NCBI GenBank assembly: GCA_033675265.1
Contig: JAUJYZ010000682.1
Coordinates: 1-64,000 of the forward strand
DNA: 64,000 nucleotides
Direction of reading: 5' to 3'
DNA from: Actinostola sp. cb2023
Lineage: Eukaryota; Cnidaria; Anthozoa; Actiniaria; Actinostolidae
A model generated the notes under the pieces. The model did not search any database, was not told where the DNA came from, and was given only the letters and a program-made list of their open reading frames with translations. Numbering within the stretch: the first letter of the stretch is position 1; each line of letters begins with the position of its first letter. The translations under genes were made by a program, and so were the position numbers. Of the stretch, positions 47,091 through 58,470 are shown piece by piece.

Positions 47091-47265
47091 GTATGTGAAA
47101 ACTCATGTAAATAAATCCAGCTGCAAAGGGCTTATAACTGTAAATAAAGACCATTATCAGTCTGTAAAAATTCAATAAGAACTGATAATTGAATACCGTA
47201 TCTATCTACATGGGTTGTACATGTGAAGAAAAATAGATAATCAAACATAAATAAACACAAACAAA

Positions 47266-47289
47266 CACACACACACACACACACACACA
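47266..47289. repeat. (AC)n dinucleotide repeat
   Basis: Short CA repeat in the intron before the 47,351 exon. Confidence 0.95.
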
Positions 47290-47638
47290 AACAAGCAAAT
47301 GAATCAATGACAGCATCTCCCTTATTTATATATGTTTGTGTCATTTGTAGGTACAGCTTGGCGTTATATTCAAGAATGAGAATATCAATGATGATATGGT
47401 TTCCATTCTTCATCAATTCCAGTCATATCTCCCGAGAACCTCAGAAGGTGTAGTTGATAGTCAAATTGTTGCAGGGGACCAGCTGTCAATTGAACGCGCT
47501 GTGAACATCATCTCATGTGTAGCAAATGGGTATACTGCAGAGGATCGACTGGAAGGCATGAATTTACAGATAGGTGAGTGGCATGCTATCTGTCATCATT
47601 TTGAAATATTAATGATAACAACAATCATCATCATCATT

Positions 47639-47812
47639 CACAGGCAGCCCAATCAGTTTACTTGTGGGTTATTTTTGAGTATTTTTTAAAATGTCATTAA
47701 AATAAATGTAAATAAAGGTGATTGTCAGTTTATTGAGCAATATTTTAACATTTCGAGACATTTTTAAAAATACTCAAAATAACCCACAAGTAAACTGCTT
47801 GTGCTGCCTGTG
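47639..47812. mobile_element. ~174-bp MITE, cacaggcag ends
   Basis: cacaggcagcccaatcagtt then tacttgtgggttattttgag-type arm, mirrored at aacccacaagtaaactgc ... gctgcctgtg. Same terminal motif as the foldbacks at 5379, 11,760 and 58,242. In a DUF6589 intron. Confidence 0.85.
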
Positions 47813-48190
47813 CATCAGGACTTTTCACATCCCCGGAAAGTTGAAGTTTTTTATTTGATTAGTGCCTTTGGCTTTTATAAATTGGGCTTTTGAGGTCTGT
47901 AACAAACACCCTCCCCCCTAAGTCCAATCACGCTCAGTTTCAAATAAAATTTGGCATGTATAATGGTCTTAGGTAGACTTATTGTTTTGCATAGTTTTTG
48001 ATATGAAAATGTCAAGTCAGTGAAAATTGAAAAAAAAATACAATGTTGCAATGATGTAGTTGCTCTCCTTCATGGGCAATGATGTATCTTCAACATTGGA
48101 GAGGGGGGAGGGGATTTGTAAGCGAATAGTTCATTTTAAAAATATGAGTTTTTCAACATATGAACCTCACTACTGAAGGACTTCAACATT
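47813..48190. other. Intron sequence, nothing recognised
   Basis: No coding or repeat structure that I can support. The same holds for 48,594-49,131 and 50,230-50,615. Confidence 0.4.
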
Positions 48191-48593
48191 AGAGAGCTTG
48201 AGATTCGACTACAAGTACTACTACGAGTACGAGTTTTGAGCGCTAACTTGTTGTCGCGCAAATTCAAAATTTAGATTCAAAAACAAACAAACGAAATTTT
48301 ATTTTAATTTTAGCAAAAATAACACTGATCTTTAATTCTTTTTTATCACAACAAGAAGAACAATCATTAAAGAAGATGTTATTGAGTGTTCTAGATTTAA
48401 AAGAACGAAATATTAAGTCAAAATGTCTTACTCAAAACTCGTTCTCTAGACAACGAGTTTTGCAAGAAATCTCGTCGTAGTCGAAACGACAAGATTTTCA
48501 AGCTGGTGTGACAATGTCACGTTTTTACGCATGCGCACTAATCGTAACGGCGAAAACTCGTACTCGTAGTCGTAGTCGAATCTGAAGCTCTCT
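48191..48593. mobile_element. 403-bp MITE with 3-bp ATT flanks
   Basis: agagagcttgagattcgact and then tactacgagtacgagttttg are mirrored at the right end (gtcgaatctgaagctctct). ATT is on both sides. An inner hairpin around 48,440-48,465 repeats the actcgtt motif. A 3-bp duplication would suit a PIF/Harbinger derivative. Confidence 0.75.
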
Positions 48594-49131
48594 ATTGAGA
48601 AGGAGGAGGGGAGGGGGAGGGCAAACATGGGGAGGGGATGGAGTTGTCACTACTATAACTAAGCACTAGAAAGATATGACTATAAAGACTTATCATTACT
48701 ATAAGCACTGGACGGATATTAATATATCGTTATATGTCTTTAAAATATACTTTCTTTACGCGAGCAAATTACATTTTTATGGTACGCATATATAGTGGTC
48801 AAAAATATCAGTCGTTGATACTAGAGGGCATCTGATAGTTCACGTAACGTCCACAACAATCATAATCGACCAAGAAAACGCACTTATTTGCAATATTGTG
48901 TCACAGAAATACTGTATGTAAATCTTTCAAAAGCAGTATATAATTTATGCATTTGTGTTTGTTGTCTTGGCAATAAGTCACTGGGCCGTAAAAGTATCCT
49001 AATATGCATACTGTCCCGAACTATCACTTTAAAATTCAAGCCGAAATTATAAATACTGTAGTGCCCGCAATTCGAGTGTAACCGATCTAAAAACACCAAA
49101 TCATGTTTGTATATGTATTTAGAAGCCAGTA

Positions 49132-50227
49132 CAGTATGTGGTTCTAATTGTGAACACTTTTTGCACTTAATGATATTTCTCGTCAACATATGGTACGATT
49201 ATCCTGAACCTTTGCTATAAATTAGCTCTACACTTCAGCTAACATGTGATTAAGTTTCATTGTATTTATTATTGAACTTTTCTAAATATATTTTATTATA
49301 TCATGTCCGTTGGTAGTTCTAATTGTGCACATATGTTTGTAATTGTGAACACTTTTGGCTTGCTTTTTAATGGCTTAATATTGTGTATTATTATCGATTT
49401 CAAGCCTTGCAATTCAATGTATTCAAGTCCCCAAAGTTCCAAGTTGTCTTAAAACAATATTTATGTTCGTGTTATTTCGATAGGAATGATAGAAAAATGT
49501 TAAAACGAAGTGAAGTCAGACGGCAACGCTAAATTACTGACGTGTTCGCATGTTCATTGATGAATGCCGTTCATCACGCTCGTGCAATTGCTAACGACGC
49601 AATGGCGCAAATTTGTATCACAAACGCGGACTTCATATACATATTTCCTTCTCAACATCTGCTATTGTACCAGTGCAGGTACATTAGCGGCAATTTTACT
49701 GTATATCTCAAGAACTACATATGTTATGAAGTGCCAAGTTATGCGTGAGCATATGCGTGTTTACAAGTGCCAAGTTATGCGTGAGCATATGCGTGTTTAC
49801 AATTAGCTGCACATCGCAAAAACATGCACAATTTTTCATTCCGATGCTGCTCGTTCATTTTCAACACTTTTCGATTTATTGTTTTGTAAAGAAAAGTGTT
49901 ATTATTTATCTTTTAGGTCATATAAAAACAAACTCCAAACTTTGTGTTTTTAGAAAGAAAATGCAAACTTTCCCCACTGAGAATCTTAAAGGCGCGCTTA
50001 AAAATTCGAATTTATAAACAACAGTCATCAGCTTACCTTGAATCAAAGTTAAAATTTTGCGCGGAATAAATGTCAGGAAGCCCAAAATAGCATTGAATGA
50101 TTGAAAATAAATCAACATTTGCTCGGGTGAAATATTTTTTGTCGATCTTAACTTTACGATATAAAAACGGCACTTTTACTGAAAAGTGCTCACAATTAGA
50201 ACTGTTCACAATTAGAACCACATACTG
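49132..50227. mobile_element. 1.1-kb non-autonomous element with TA duplication
   Basis: Termini cagtatgtggttctaattgt, followed by gaac, are mirrored at the right end; TA on each side. The ends contain repeated ttctaattgtgaac motifs (also inside, near 49,315-49,350), like subterminal transposase sites. No transposase. In a DUF6589 intron. A lone end lies at 29,345. Confidence 0.88.
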
Positions 50228-51346
50228 TAGTTCTATTTTTGAAACAATTGCAAAACATTTTTAAAATCATCAAAATAGTCACTTAGGCCATTTTCATGGG
50301 AAAGCCTTCAATTAATGTTATCAAAGACCAAGTTTTGCTTAATGAAACACATTTGAAACCCAGGAGAGGTTCATAATTTGGATGTGTGGCGGTCTGTTAA
50401 GATCAAAGTTTTAATCATTAATAAAAATATAATCTTTTTTATTTAAATTTAAATTCATTTCTCAAAAAAGTATTACACCGAACACTCTCAAATATTTAAT
50501 AATTACTAAATGGCTAAATGTGACATTCTCTTTCTATCTATCAGTAAAACATCCTAATGATTATTTTGTCCAAATACTTTAATATACATTAATTAATTGA
50601 ATTATTTTTTTGCAGCTCATCTACAAGAGGTTTTTCTCTACAAAGTCAGAGGGTGATACATGCACTCTCAGCTCAGACCGTGCATTAATCAATCATAGAA
50701 ATGTAACTGCAGAACCTCAATCTGCCTACCGTGCAGACAGAGATTTTCTTGAAATTGTCATCAAATCCAGAATTATTTCTGCAGCTTTCTCAGTGCTTGG
50801 CTTTGTAAATAAAGAAAGTCATCCAGAGAAATGCCCTTTGCCTGAAGACATTTCAAGTCAGAGCAAACAGTGTAAATTGGAATATTTGCTCAAGGCAGCA
50901 TTTTTAATTGTAGACAACTTTGTCTTTTGTGGTGAGTCTATAAATCACCTCCTTGATAGAATCCTGACAAATCAGCAGATGCATGATTTGCAAGACCAGC
51001 AGCCACGTAGCGCTGATGGCAGATATCCCTGTCGATTTCCTGGGTGCCAGTTGTCATTCAGGTATGATGGCTTAAGTAGAAGAAAACATGAGGCAACACA
51101 CAATCCACCTGAAGAAATTTCAAAATGCCAATGTTTCTGAGAAACCATCAACGAAGCCTTTACAGTCAACCAGTACAAAGTTCAAGAATGACACTGATGA
51201 TGTATATGTAGTTCAATTTGGATTCTGGTACAATTTGGTTTTGTACCAGTACAATTTGTTTTGAACTGGTACAATTTGTTTTGAACTGGTACAATTTGGT
51301 TTGAACTGGTACAATTTGTTTTGAACTGCTACAACATGTACAATGT

Positions 51347-51640
51347 AGTAGCTTGAGGTTAGGTTTAGGGTTATGGATAGGGAAGACTTTGTATTTTATT
51401 AAAATCATGAAGTACCTTGGGGTTAGATTTAGGGTTATGGATAGGGAAGAGTTTGTATTTCATTAAAATTATGAAGTACCTTGGGGTTAGGCTTAGGGTT
51501 ATGGATAGGGAAGACTTTGTATTTTATTATAATCATGAAGTACCTTGGGGTTAGGTTTAGGGTTAGGGATAGGGAAGACTTTGTATTTTATTGCTATATA
51601 TAGTAATCAAGTACCTTGGGGTTTATAGGTTTAGGGTTAG
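51347..51640. repeat. 64-bp minisatellite with telomere-like ggttaggg
   Basis: Units start agtaccttggggttagg near 51,347, 51,411, 51,475, 51,539 and about 51,610 and run through ggatagggaagactttgta. The gggtta strings are part of a longer unit, so this is not telomeric array. Confidence 0.95.
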
Positions 51641-51654
51641 TATTGGGGTAGACT

Positions 51655-52125
51655 TGGTAGGAATGCATACAATCTGCTTCGTTCTACTAGAGAGCAAGAC
51701 AGGTACATATGTACGTGTTAACGTGAATACAAGCTGCTTCGTTCTACTATACTATGAGAGCAAGACAGGTACATGTACGTTCGAGTACGTGTTGACATGA
51801 ATACAAGCTGCTTCGTTCTACTAGAGATCAAGACAGGGAAGCGTTGACACGTTGACGTGAATACAACCTACTTCGTTCTACTAGAGAGTAATACAGGCAC
51901 GCGTTGATGTGAATACAGCTACTAGTAAAATAAATAAATAAATATCATGTTTAACGTGTCAAGTGTTGATATCAGTATGGCTAGTGGGGACAAGACTCTC
52001 ACACTCACTTCTTACTATACATTCTATATCTGTACACCCAACACTCATCTCACTAGTGGGGACAAGACTCTCACACTCTCTTCTTGCTACATTATATATT
52101 CTGTACACCCAAAATTCATCTCACT
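51655..52125. repeat. Two further tandem arrays (ctgcttcgttctactag; ggggacaagactctcacact)
   Basis: The first motif occurs about four times from 51,655 to 51,920, with gagcaagacaggtacatg after it. The second, ~73-bp unit occurs twice at about 51,979-52,125. Confidence 0.85.
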
Positions 52126-52544
52126 AGTTCGTTTTTACCGAGGGAGGAAAACTGGAGTACCCGGAGAAGATTCCTCGAAGCGAGGGAGAGATCGAACCGG
52201 CTGACAACTCAACTCACATGAAGCGCCCGGTCCGTGAATTGATCCAGGCACCACTATAGAACAAGACAGGTACGCTTTGACGGTTTAGGAATTTCTTTGC
52301 CTTTTCATAAAATGTGTCTTCAAGTACGAAAATCACAAGCGAATTTTTACTTTTAGTTTCCTGTTTCAGGTTGTTATTTCTCGTTAGAAATCCTCACGAT
52401 CAACCCATGGTTCGTGATCCGCCATATTGCCAAGTCCACGTTTTGATCTAGCGCGCATGCGTGAATTTAAATGACATAATGACGTAATAGAAAATGAATA
52501 ACATTAATAAAATGTAAATGTGATGCTAATCCGACATCGAAATC

Positions 52545-52625
52545 CTCGATGGCATGCATAGTTGGTTAATGCGCTGGTCAACGCTGGTCTACAGTCAGAG
52601 TTCGGAGTTCGAGTCCCAGACAAGG
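52545..52625 (+). repeat. Possible tRNA-related SINE head
   Basis: tggcatgcatagttggttaa resembles a box A and gagttcgagtccc a box B about 50 bp later. A clean cloverleaf does not form, so it is more likely a tRNA-derived repeat than a tRNA gene. Confidence 0.35.
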
Positions 52626-53567
52626 TAAGACAAAAATTGAAAAAAAATATGTTAATATGGTAAATAAACAGATAGACAGAATTAATGTAGGCAGACAGGA
52701 AAGGAAAGGAGGGGTAGAAGGGAGAAAATGGAGGGAGGGGTGGGTGCCAGGAAGTCGTCTAGTTCTTTTGAGAACCCCCTAAAAAAAATCCAAGCCCTTG
52801 TATTTTTAATAAGTCCCCAAAATAAAATCCCTTTTAAGAATGCCAGTTCAAAACAAATTGTACCAGTTCAAAACAAATTGTACCAGTTCAAAACAAATTG
52901 TACCAGAATCCATATTGAACTACAACATACATACAGTTATAACTGTGCCTTGCTTGCAGATGGTTTATTCTTTCTAAATTTCCTGGATGCAGTCAAAGAA
53001 GGTGATGGTGTAAGGCTAATGCGGCAATACACTCTATCAGGCATTTCTTGTAGAGGCCCTTCTGTCTCCAAGAGACAGCGAGCTGTTTGTTTGTAACAGA
53101 AGTGTAAATACCAGTGGTGGGGCAGGACACAACATTCCACATGACCTTGAAGTTGAACACAGCAATCGTTTCATCAAAACAAGTATCAAGAACTTGGGTC
53201 CAAATGTAACTGAAACAGCAGTGTCTAGGATTTGTCAATCGGAGAATGCAGTGAGGTGCATGCTAAATCACTTTGATCAGAGTCAGCGCCGAGTGAAGAA
53301 ATCTGGTAAACACACAAAAAGTTGTGAAGAAGCTGACCTCAATGAATTGGTCAAGCGGGCAGTGCATGCCAACATTTTCACTAATCAGCCTGGTCGAAAG
53401 TACCATTGCTTCACTGACTTTGAAAGAGATCCTTTCAATACATTAAACATGTCATCTTTGTACCAGTGGATAAACAGGCATGAAGAAAACATTCAACGTG
53501 GGAAGAAGGCACGTTAAATCCAAATGGCCCATTTCTATGACTTTCTTTCAAAACTATCCATCATATA

Positions 53568-53726
53568 CAGCGATTCCGAACATGGCGACCAATTTGAATA
53601 ACCATTGTTCCCGACTGACCAGCCTCTCATACAGGTGACAACGCTTTTGTGTTTCCACATGAACACGAGGCCAGTCAGTCAAAGAACAATGGTTATTCAA
53701 ATTGGTCGCCATGTTCGGAATCGCTG
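53568..53726. mobile_element. 159-bp MITE with TA (TATA) flanks
   Basis: cagcgattccgaacatggcg and then accaatttgaataaccattg are mirrored at the right end. Lies 50 bp after the DUF6589 stop codon. Confidence 0.9.
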
Positions 53727-54425
53727 TATATAAGTATATATATTTAATATGGTTATTCTTATTTTTTATTCTTATTAATATGGTTATTATTTATTATGAT
53801 TATTATTTATTTTTATTATTATGGTATTTTATTCCCTTATATCCCTTTATCCACTCATCGTTGAAAATGCTCAGACAGCTAGCAAGTTCTATTCTGCATG
53901 TGCTCGCTATAGCTACAAAAATCACTTGCTCATGATCAGATGTCAGCGAGTATTCCCTAGTGTTTTCTGCGAGGAGTGGAGAATGTTTTTGCTAGTAGCG
54001 AGTACTAACTAGCAGCTGTCTGCAAACTGTCATGAGTGGATAACAGCCTTTATCATGTTTACATTTGAAACTTGCTTTTCTGTGTGTCAAGTTGTCATAT
54101 CAACAATACAACATTTAGTCATGTCTATAAGTAACTCGACTTATACATGTACAATTGAAGCAGAACTGGTTTTTCACCCAGGCCTGGGATTTTATCAAAG
54201 TGCAATGAAATGTATAAATAGGTAGGTAAGTATTTATTGAAACACGCTTGCCCGTCAACTTAAGTTACTTTCCACAATTACAGTAATAATATATGTAAGA
54301 AGAAAAATGACTTTGGGTGCATGAAATCTAACCAGAGTTTTGTGCAAATGATGTCTGGATATTTGAATTGACCTTCGCAATGTTATGTTGTATACATTGT
54401 ATATTTTGACCTGTCATGCCTTAAT
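53727..54425. other. Non-coding sequence between convergent genes
   Basis: AT-rich, with a ttattatggttattctt repeat at about 53,745-53,825. No gene seen. Confidence 0.4.
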
Positions 54426-54893
54426 AAAGTGTATATATGGCCCAAATTTTTTATTTTGGAAATCGATTCTTTATGAAGTAAATAATGGGGTGGTGTAGTA
54501 GTTTCCTGGTTTGGGCTTCGCACGTGTGAGTTACAGAGGTTTGAATTCTCAATATGCAAATCAGATGACGTAAATTCAGTCATCATTTATTATACAAAAA
54601 CGCCTTTGTGCAAATTGCTGACATTTCTAAACTTGCGATATCTTTCCACAGTCTATAGAAACAGCCTTATGAACTTTTTTCCTATTTGAGAAAAAAAGCA
54701 CTACTAGAAAAAATATAATTTAGTTATGACAAATTCCCGAATTGACGTCACCAAATTAGCATATATATTGAGATTTCAAACCTCTATAACTCACAAATGC
54801 GAATCCCAAACCAAGAAACTACTACACCACCCCATTATTTACTTCATAAAGAATCGATTTCCAAAATAAAATTTTTGGCCATATATACACTTT
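54426..54893. mobile_element. 468-bp MITE
   Basis: aaagtgtatatatggccc with ~90-bp arms (including ggggtggtgtagtagtttc) mirrored at the right. The left has ttaa two bases out and the right has ttaa overlapping the end, so the target duplication is unclear (TTAA or shorter). Confidence 0.82.
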
Positions 54894-55294
54894 AAGTGAG
54901 ATAAAAGACAGTGAAATAGTTTTTTGTGTGTGTTTTAGACTTGTTTTATATATGCTTAATTGAGCTGTAATACCTGATTAGCAGCTAATACAAACATGTG
55001 TACATAATATAGATAAATTCAAAATGTTGATGAATGTTTATATTAAATTGTTACTTTCTGTAAGTTAGAACAGTTGTAATGTTTCCCTTTATAGAGTGGT
55101 TTTACTTACATTTGTAAGTAAATAAATATGAATAGTTTGTGACTAATAGTCCATACTAAACAAAAGAAAACTCAATTGCATTATAGTCTACCAGTAACTA
55201 CTAGCTTGCCATTTTTTCATGGGTCAAGTATTTAAAACCACTCCTATAGACCAATGATTAGAGTATGAAAATGTCAGAATGTTACTTTTTACCA
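54894..55294. other. 3' flank of the helicase gene
   Basis: Non-coding AT-rich sequence; contains the likely helicase 3' untranslated region. Nothing else recognised. Confidence 0.4.
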
Positions 55295-57353
55295 TTAGGC
55301 TGTGTTAAATGATTGATTGTCCAGTACATCCATTACAGTTGCAGGGACTTCAGCATTCAATGACTCCTCAAAATCATGTGTTTCATTTGCTGAAATCTCT
55401 AGATGAGATATTGACAAATTTTCAAGAGCCAGCTCAAGAAGAGAGTCATCTTGAATAAGATTATCCCATTCTCCTTTAAAATATTGTAGTTCCAATCCAT
55501 CAGGTTCACTTGATAATAATTCACTTATGCAAGCAGAGTCAATCTCTAACACATCTCCAAACACCTTGTTTACCATTTCCAGAATACTGGCTGCATGTTT
55601 AATATCCCATATCTCCACTTTATTCAAAATGTCTTGTAGTGTGAACATCATATCACAATTATCTAGGACTTGAGTAATTTGGACATCAGAAAATCCAAGA
55701 AGTAGCTGTGGATGTGTAAGGATTTTCAGTTGGTTATTTTTGGACTTGGATATCAAGTTAGATACAAGCGATTTGTGATAGTCTGTTAAATCTTTATATA
55801 GATTCTCCACCTGATCTTGAGTAACCATTCTAGTGCGTATGTTAGGTAAAGCAGGTTTTCCAGAATTTCCAGGAAATTGTGTAAGTTGTACACAATGTTC
55901 ATCCCCACATTGACAAGCAGCTGCACAATTGTCACAGCACAAATGCATTGGTTCAATTGAACTTGAGTGAGAGCAATAATTGGTATCAAAATTCTGTAAA
56001 AGAGTCTTTCGCTCGCCTGCATGTCTTAGTTTTGACATAGTTTTGACATGTTTGTCTACATGGTTGAGTAGAAGTCCCTGATATATCACATAAGCAACAC
56101 TTTGCCTCATATCTCGTCCTGCTGCTCTTCCCGCTCTTCCCTATGTAGGCCTCAATGTTTTTTGAGGGGCCAAAGTGAACAATCCTACTAACTCCTTTAC
56201 AGTCCAACCCCATTCCAAATGCAATTGTTGCAATCAGTACACGAAGACCAGAGTTTTCATTCTGGAATTCGTGTAGTATTGCTTCCTTATTACCAGTTGG
56301 TGTGCACGAGCGCAACATTTCGAGTAAAACATGTCTGGGGTCATTATCATCTGTAAGGAATATGTCATTGCCTAGCAATGCCCTCAATGAAGAGTAAAGA
56401 AGTCCACATTGTTTGATAGTTTGGCAGTATATTATAGTCCTAGTAGTGTTTTGTCTATCTGCCAAAAGTTCATCAATGAGCCATTGAAAATGCTCTTCAA
56501 TATCCTTGTTCTTTGGCATGTAATACACTGAATATGCAACATTCGGTTTGTTAGGACTCTCTGTAATAATGTGTACATCAATGATGGTTTCTTTGGTGTT
56601 TGTTGTGGCTGTCGCGGTCAAGGCAATTATCTTCACAGAATTAGTCAAAGACCTCAGTTCATGTAGCTCTGAATACGTCTCGCGGAATGCTGCCATGTTG
56701 GTGGTGTTTGATGTCCCCCTGTATGTACATCAAATGAAAAGGGTTTCGTCAGAATACATGTTTTAAAGCTTTTATAATATAACGTGTCAAAGTTTACGAC
56801 TCCATGACCATCTGAAAATCTTTGCAAATTCGCCATATAAAACAACACTTTTTAACACGACAAAACCTGAAGTTTATTTTACTTACCATTGTTTTATAAC
56901 GTGTGCCTCATCAACGGCAATAGAGCACAACTTTGAAGAATAAATTTCGCTCCATAAAACTGATCTCCAACGTTCATTATTAAGCCATGATGCTGGCATG
57001 CCATACACGATTGAAAAAGATCCCTGTTCAACTGATTTGGCATCTTGCTCTGATATTTCTGTCAGACTAATGACAGACACGCCAAGTTTCTGAAGCTTGG
57101 AAACTTGATCCTTCATCAAATTTATGAGTGGTGAGACAACCACGACGATGTGCTGAACATCGGTGTATAAGACATCAAAACACACTGGCAAAGCTTGATA
57201 AATCAGCGATTTACCGCATCCAGTGGGGAGATTGACAAAAATATATTGATTTCTGTTGATAAAGACTTATATAGCTTCTTTTTGCTGAGAACTTAGCTCA
57301 GTAATTTTGAATTTATCACATACACGTTTGAACGCTTCGTCAAGGTCCGCCAT
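55295..57353 (-). pseudogene. RecQ-like superfamily 2 helicase, two exons
   Basis: Exon 1 is 57353-56887 (ATG start) and exon 2 about 56725-55295. Motifs: I LPTGCGKSLIYQ, Ia VVVSPLINLMKDQ, II AVDEAHVI, III ALTATATT, IV TIIYCQT, V VLIATIAFGMGLD, then SRIVHFGPS. RecQ helicases unwind DNA 3' to 5' with ATP. A TAA lies near codon 29, before motif I, and a one-base shift falls inside motif VI (GRAGRAAGRD is found in the next frame). After motif VI comes a Cys group (CCDNCAAACQCG) like a RecQ zinc segment, and a C-terminal tail with no HRDC domain recognised. It is convergent with the DUF6589 gene. Confidence 0.88.
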
Positions 57354-57383
57354 TTTGAATATCACCTTTCCCGCGAAATAAGC

Positions 57384-57432
57384 ACCAATCAGCATTTACT
57401 TTCTCGATTCGGGAAAGTAAATGCTGATTGGT
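57384..57432. repeat. Perfect 20-bp hairpin beside the right TIR
   Basis: accaatcagcatttactttc is mirrored around a 9-base loop, 10 bp inside the right TIR and between it and the helicase start codon. Both arms include the accaatca/tgattggt motif. The left end has related ccaatcaa strings at 44,140-44,185 but not the hairpin. Confidence 0.95.
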
Positions 57433-57441
57433 CCATTTCGA

Positions 57442-57529
57442 GAAAGGAATGTTTCGCTCAAGTAAGCAAACGTCCGTGGAGAGGGGAGCCTTGCGTGACG
57501 AAACTAAGGGCGGCTGCTAAGGAGGCTAG
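57442..57529. repeat. Right TIR of the helicase element
   Basis: Complement of 44,038-44,125, one mismatch in 88. Followed by GTGCGAG (57,530-57,536). Confidence 0.96.
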
Positions 57530-57678
57530 GTGCGAGCCGGCTCAACTGAGTATCGTCCGGTGCCTCAGTATTACCGAGTGTAATAAGAACATCAAGGCCC
57601 ATCTAAGGTCTCTCGATGTGAGGAACGCGTCACTTGTTGGCTTAAGCAGGTAAGTCCTACTCACTAGTCTCACTGCAT

Positions 57679-57896
57679 GAATTAAACAATTGGTTTTGTG
57701 TTTCTGTGAAATAGCTATGCAGTACTGAATATATTATTATTTCATATGGCAGGTTTTTTTTATCAAGAAAGTGTACACGCAGACATTGAATTAAACAATT
57801 GGTTTTGTGTTTCTGTGAAATAGCAATGCATTACTGAATATATTATTATTTCATATGGCAGGGTTTTTTGATCAAGAAAGTGTACACGCAGACATT
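57679..57896. repeat. 109-bp tandem duplication spanning a splice acceptor
   Basis: Units 57,679-57,787 and 57,788-57,896 each hold attaaacaattggttttg..., the acceptor catatggcag and the start of copy C exon 2 (caagaaagtgtacacgcag). The second copy leads into the rest of the exon. Confidence 0.93.
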
Positions 57897-58241
57897 ACCA
57901 TTTGTCCACTCCATTGGGAAACACATGGAATTCGTTGGAGTAGTAATCGCCGGAAATGCTGCTGTCCGTCACCTTGGGCATTGCACGCGCAGGCTAAAGT
58001 CGAGCGGGGAATAGGGCTGTTACAGTCACATCGACTGTACGTCATAACTGCAATTGTCGTTCCTATCGGAGCTGGTGATGCCTGCATTGTTTTTTTATTT
58101 ATTGAAATGACATTCTTCTTAACCTTTTTGCTTTTGTAAAACCTTTTGGCTTATTTACCTCTAATTCTTTCGAGCACCTTTGATGTGGGGAGGAGGGGAG
58201 TTAAACTCCCGGGGGACCCGGGTTAAACTGAGGTTTTTGCG

Positions 58242-58470
58242 CACAGGCAGCCCCAACCGTTGCTTATTATATTTATATTTATGTGCGCGCGTCTTTTTTG
58301 ATGGGTTTCCTGTGTTAGAAATACGGCATTTATATCTGCGTCCGCAGGGAGCCCAACATAGTACATTTTCATGCACAGCTACAGCCCAACAAAAAAGACG
58401 CGCGCATATAAATTTATTTATTTATTATCATTTTAAAGTAACCTCAGAAGCAATGGTTGGGCTGCCTGTG
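58242..58470. mobile_element. 229-bp foldback MITE, cacaggcagccca family
   Basis: cacaggcagccccaaccgtt and the tgcgcgcgtcttttttgatg arm are mirrored to ggttgggctgcctgtg. In the intron before copy C exon 3. Confidence 0.85.

Larger units (their letters stand above)
51213..52924. mobile_element. 1.7-kb minisatellite-bearing element inside a DUF6589 exon
   Basis: The left end gtagttcaatttggattctg and an array of ggtacaatttgttttgaact repeats are mirrored at 52,845-52,924. Coding sequence reads up to the left end (NDTDDVY) and resumes right after the right end (SYNCALLADG), with no splice site needed, and copy 1 lacks the element. Inside are a 64-bp tandem repeat and others. No gene. Confidence 0.82.

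Noticed and set aside
51347..51640. Interstitial telomere
   Set aside because: gggtta strings occur once or twice within a 64-bp unit, not as a hexamer array.
52545..52625. Functional tRNA gene
   Set aside because: Box A and B-like motifs are present, but the acceptor and T stems do not pair properly and it lies inside a mobile element.
54426..54893. TTAA target duplication for the 468-bp MITE
   Set aside because: TTAA is two bases outside the left end but overlaps the right end, so the duplication is not symmetrical; left as unresolved.
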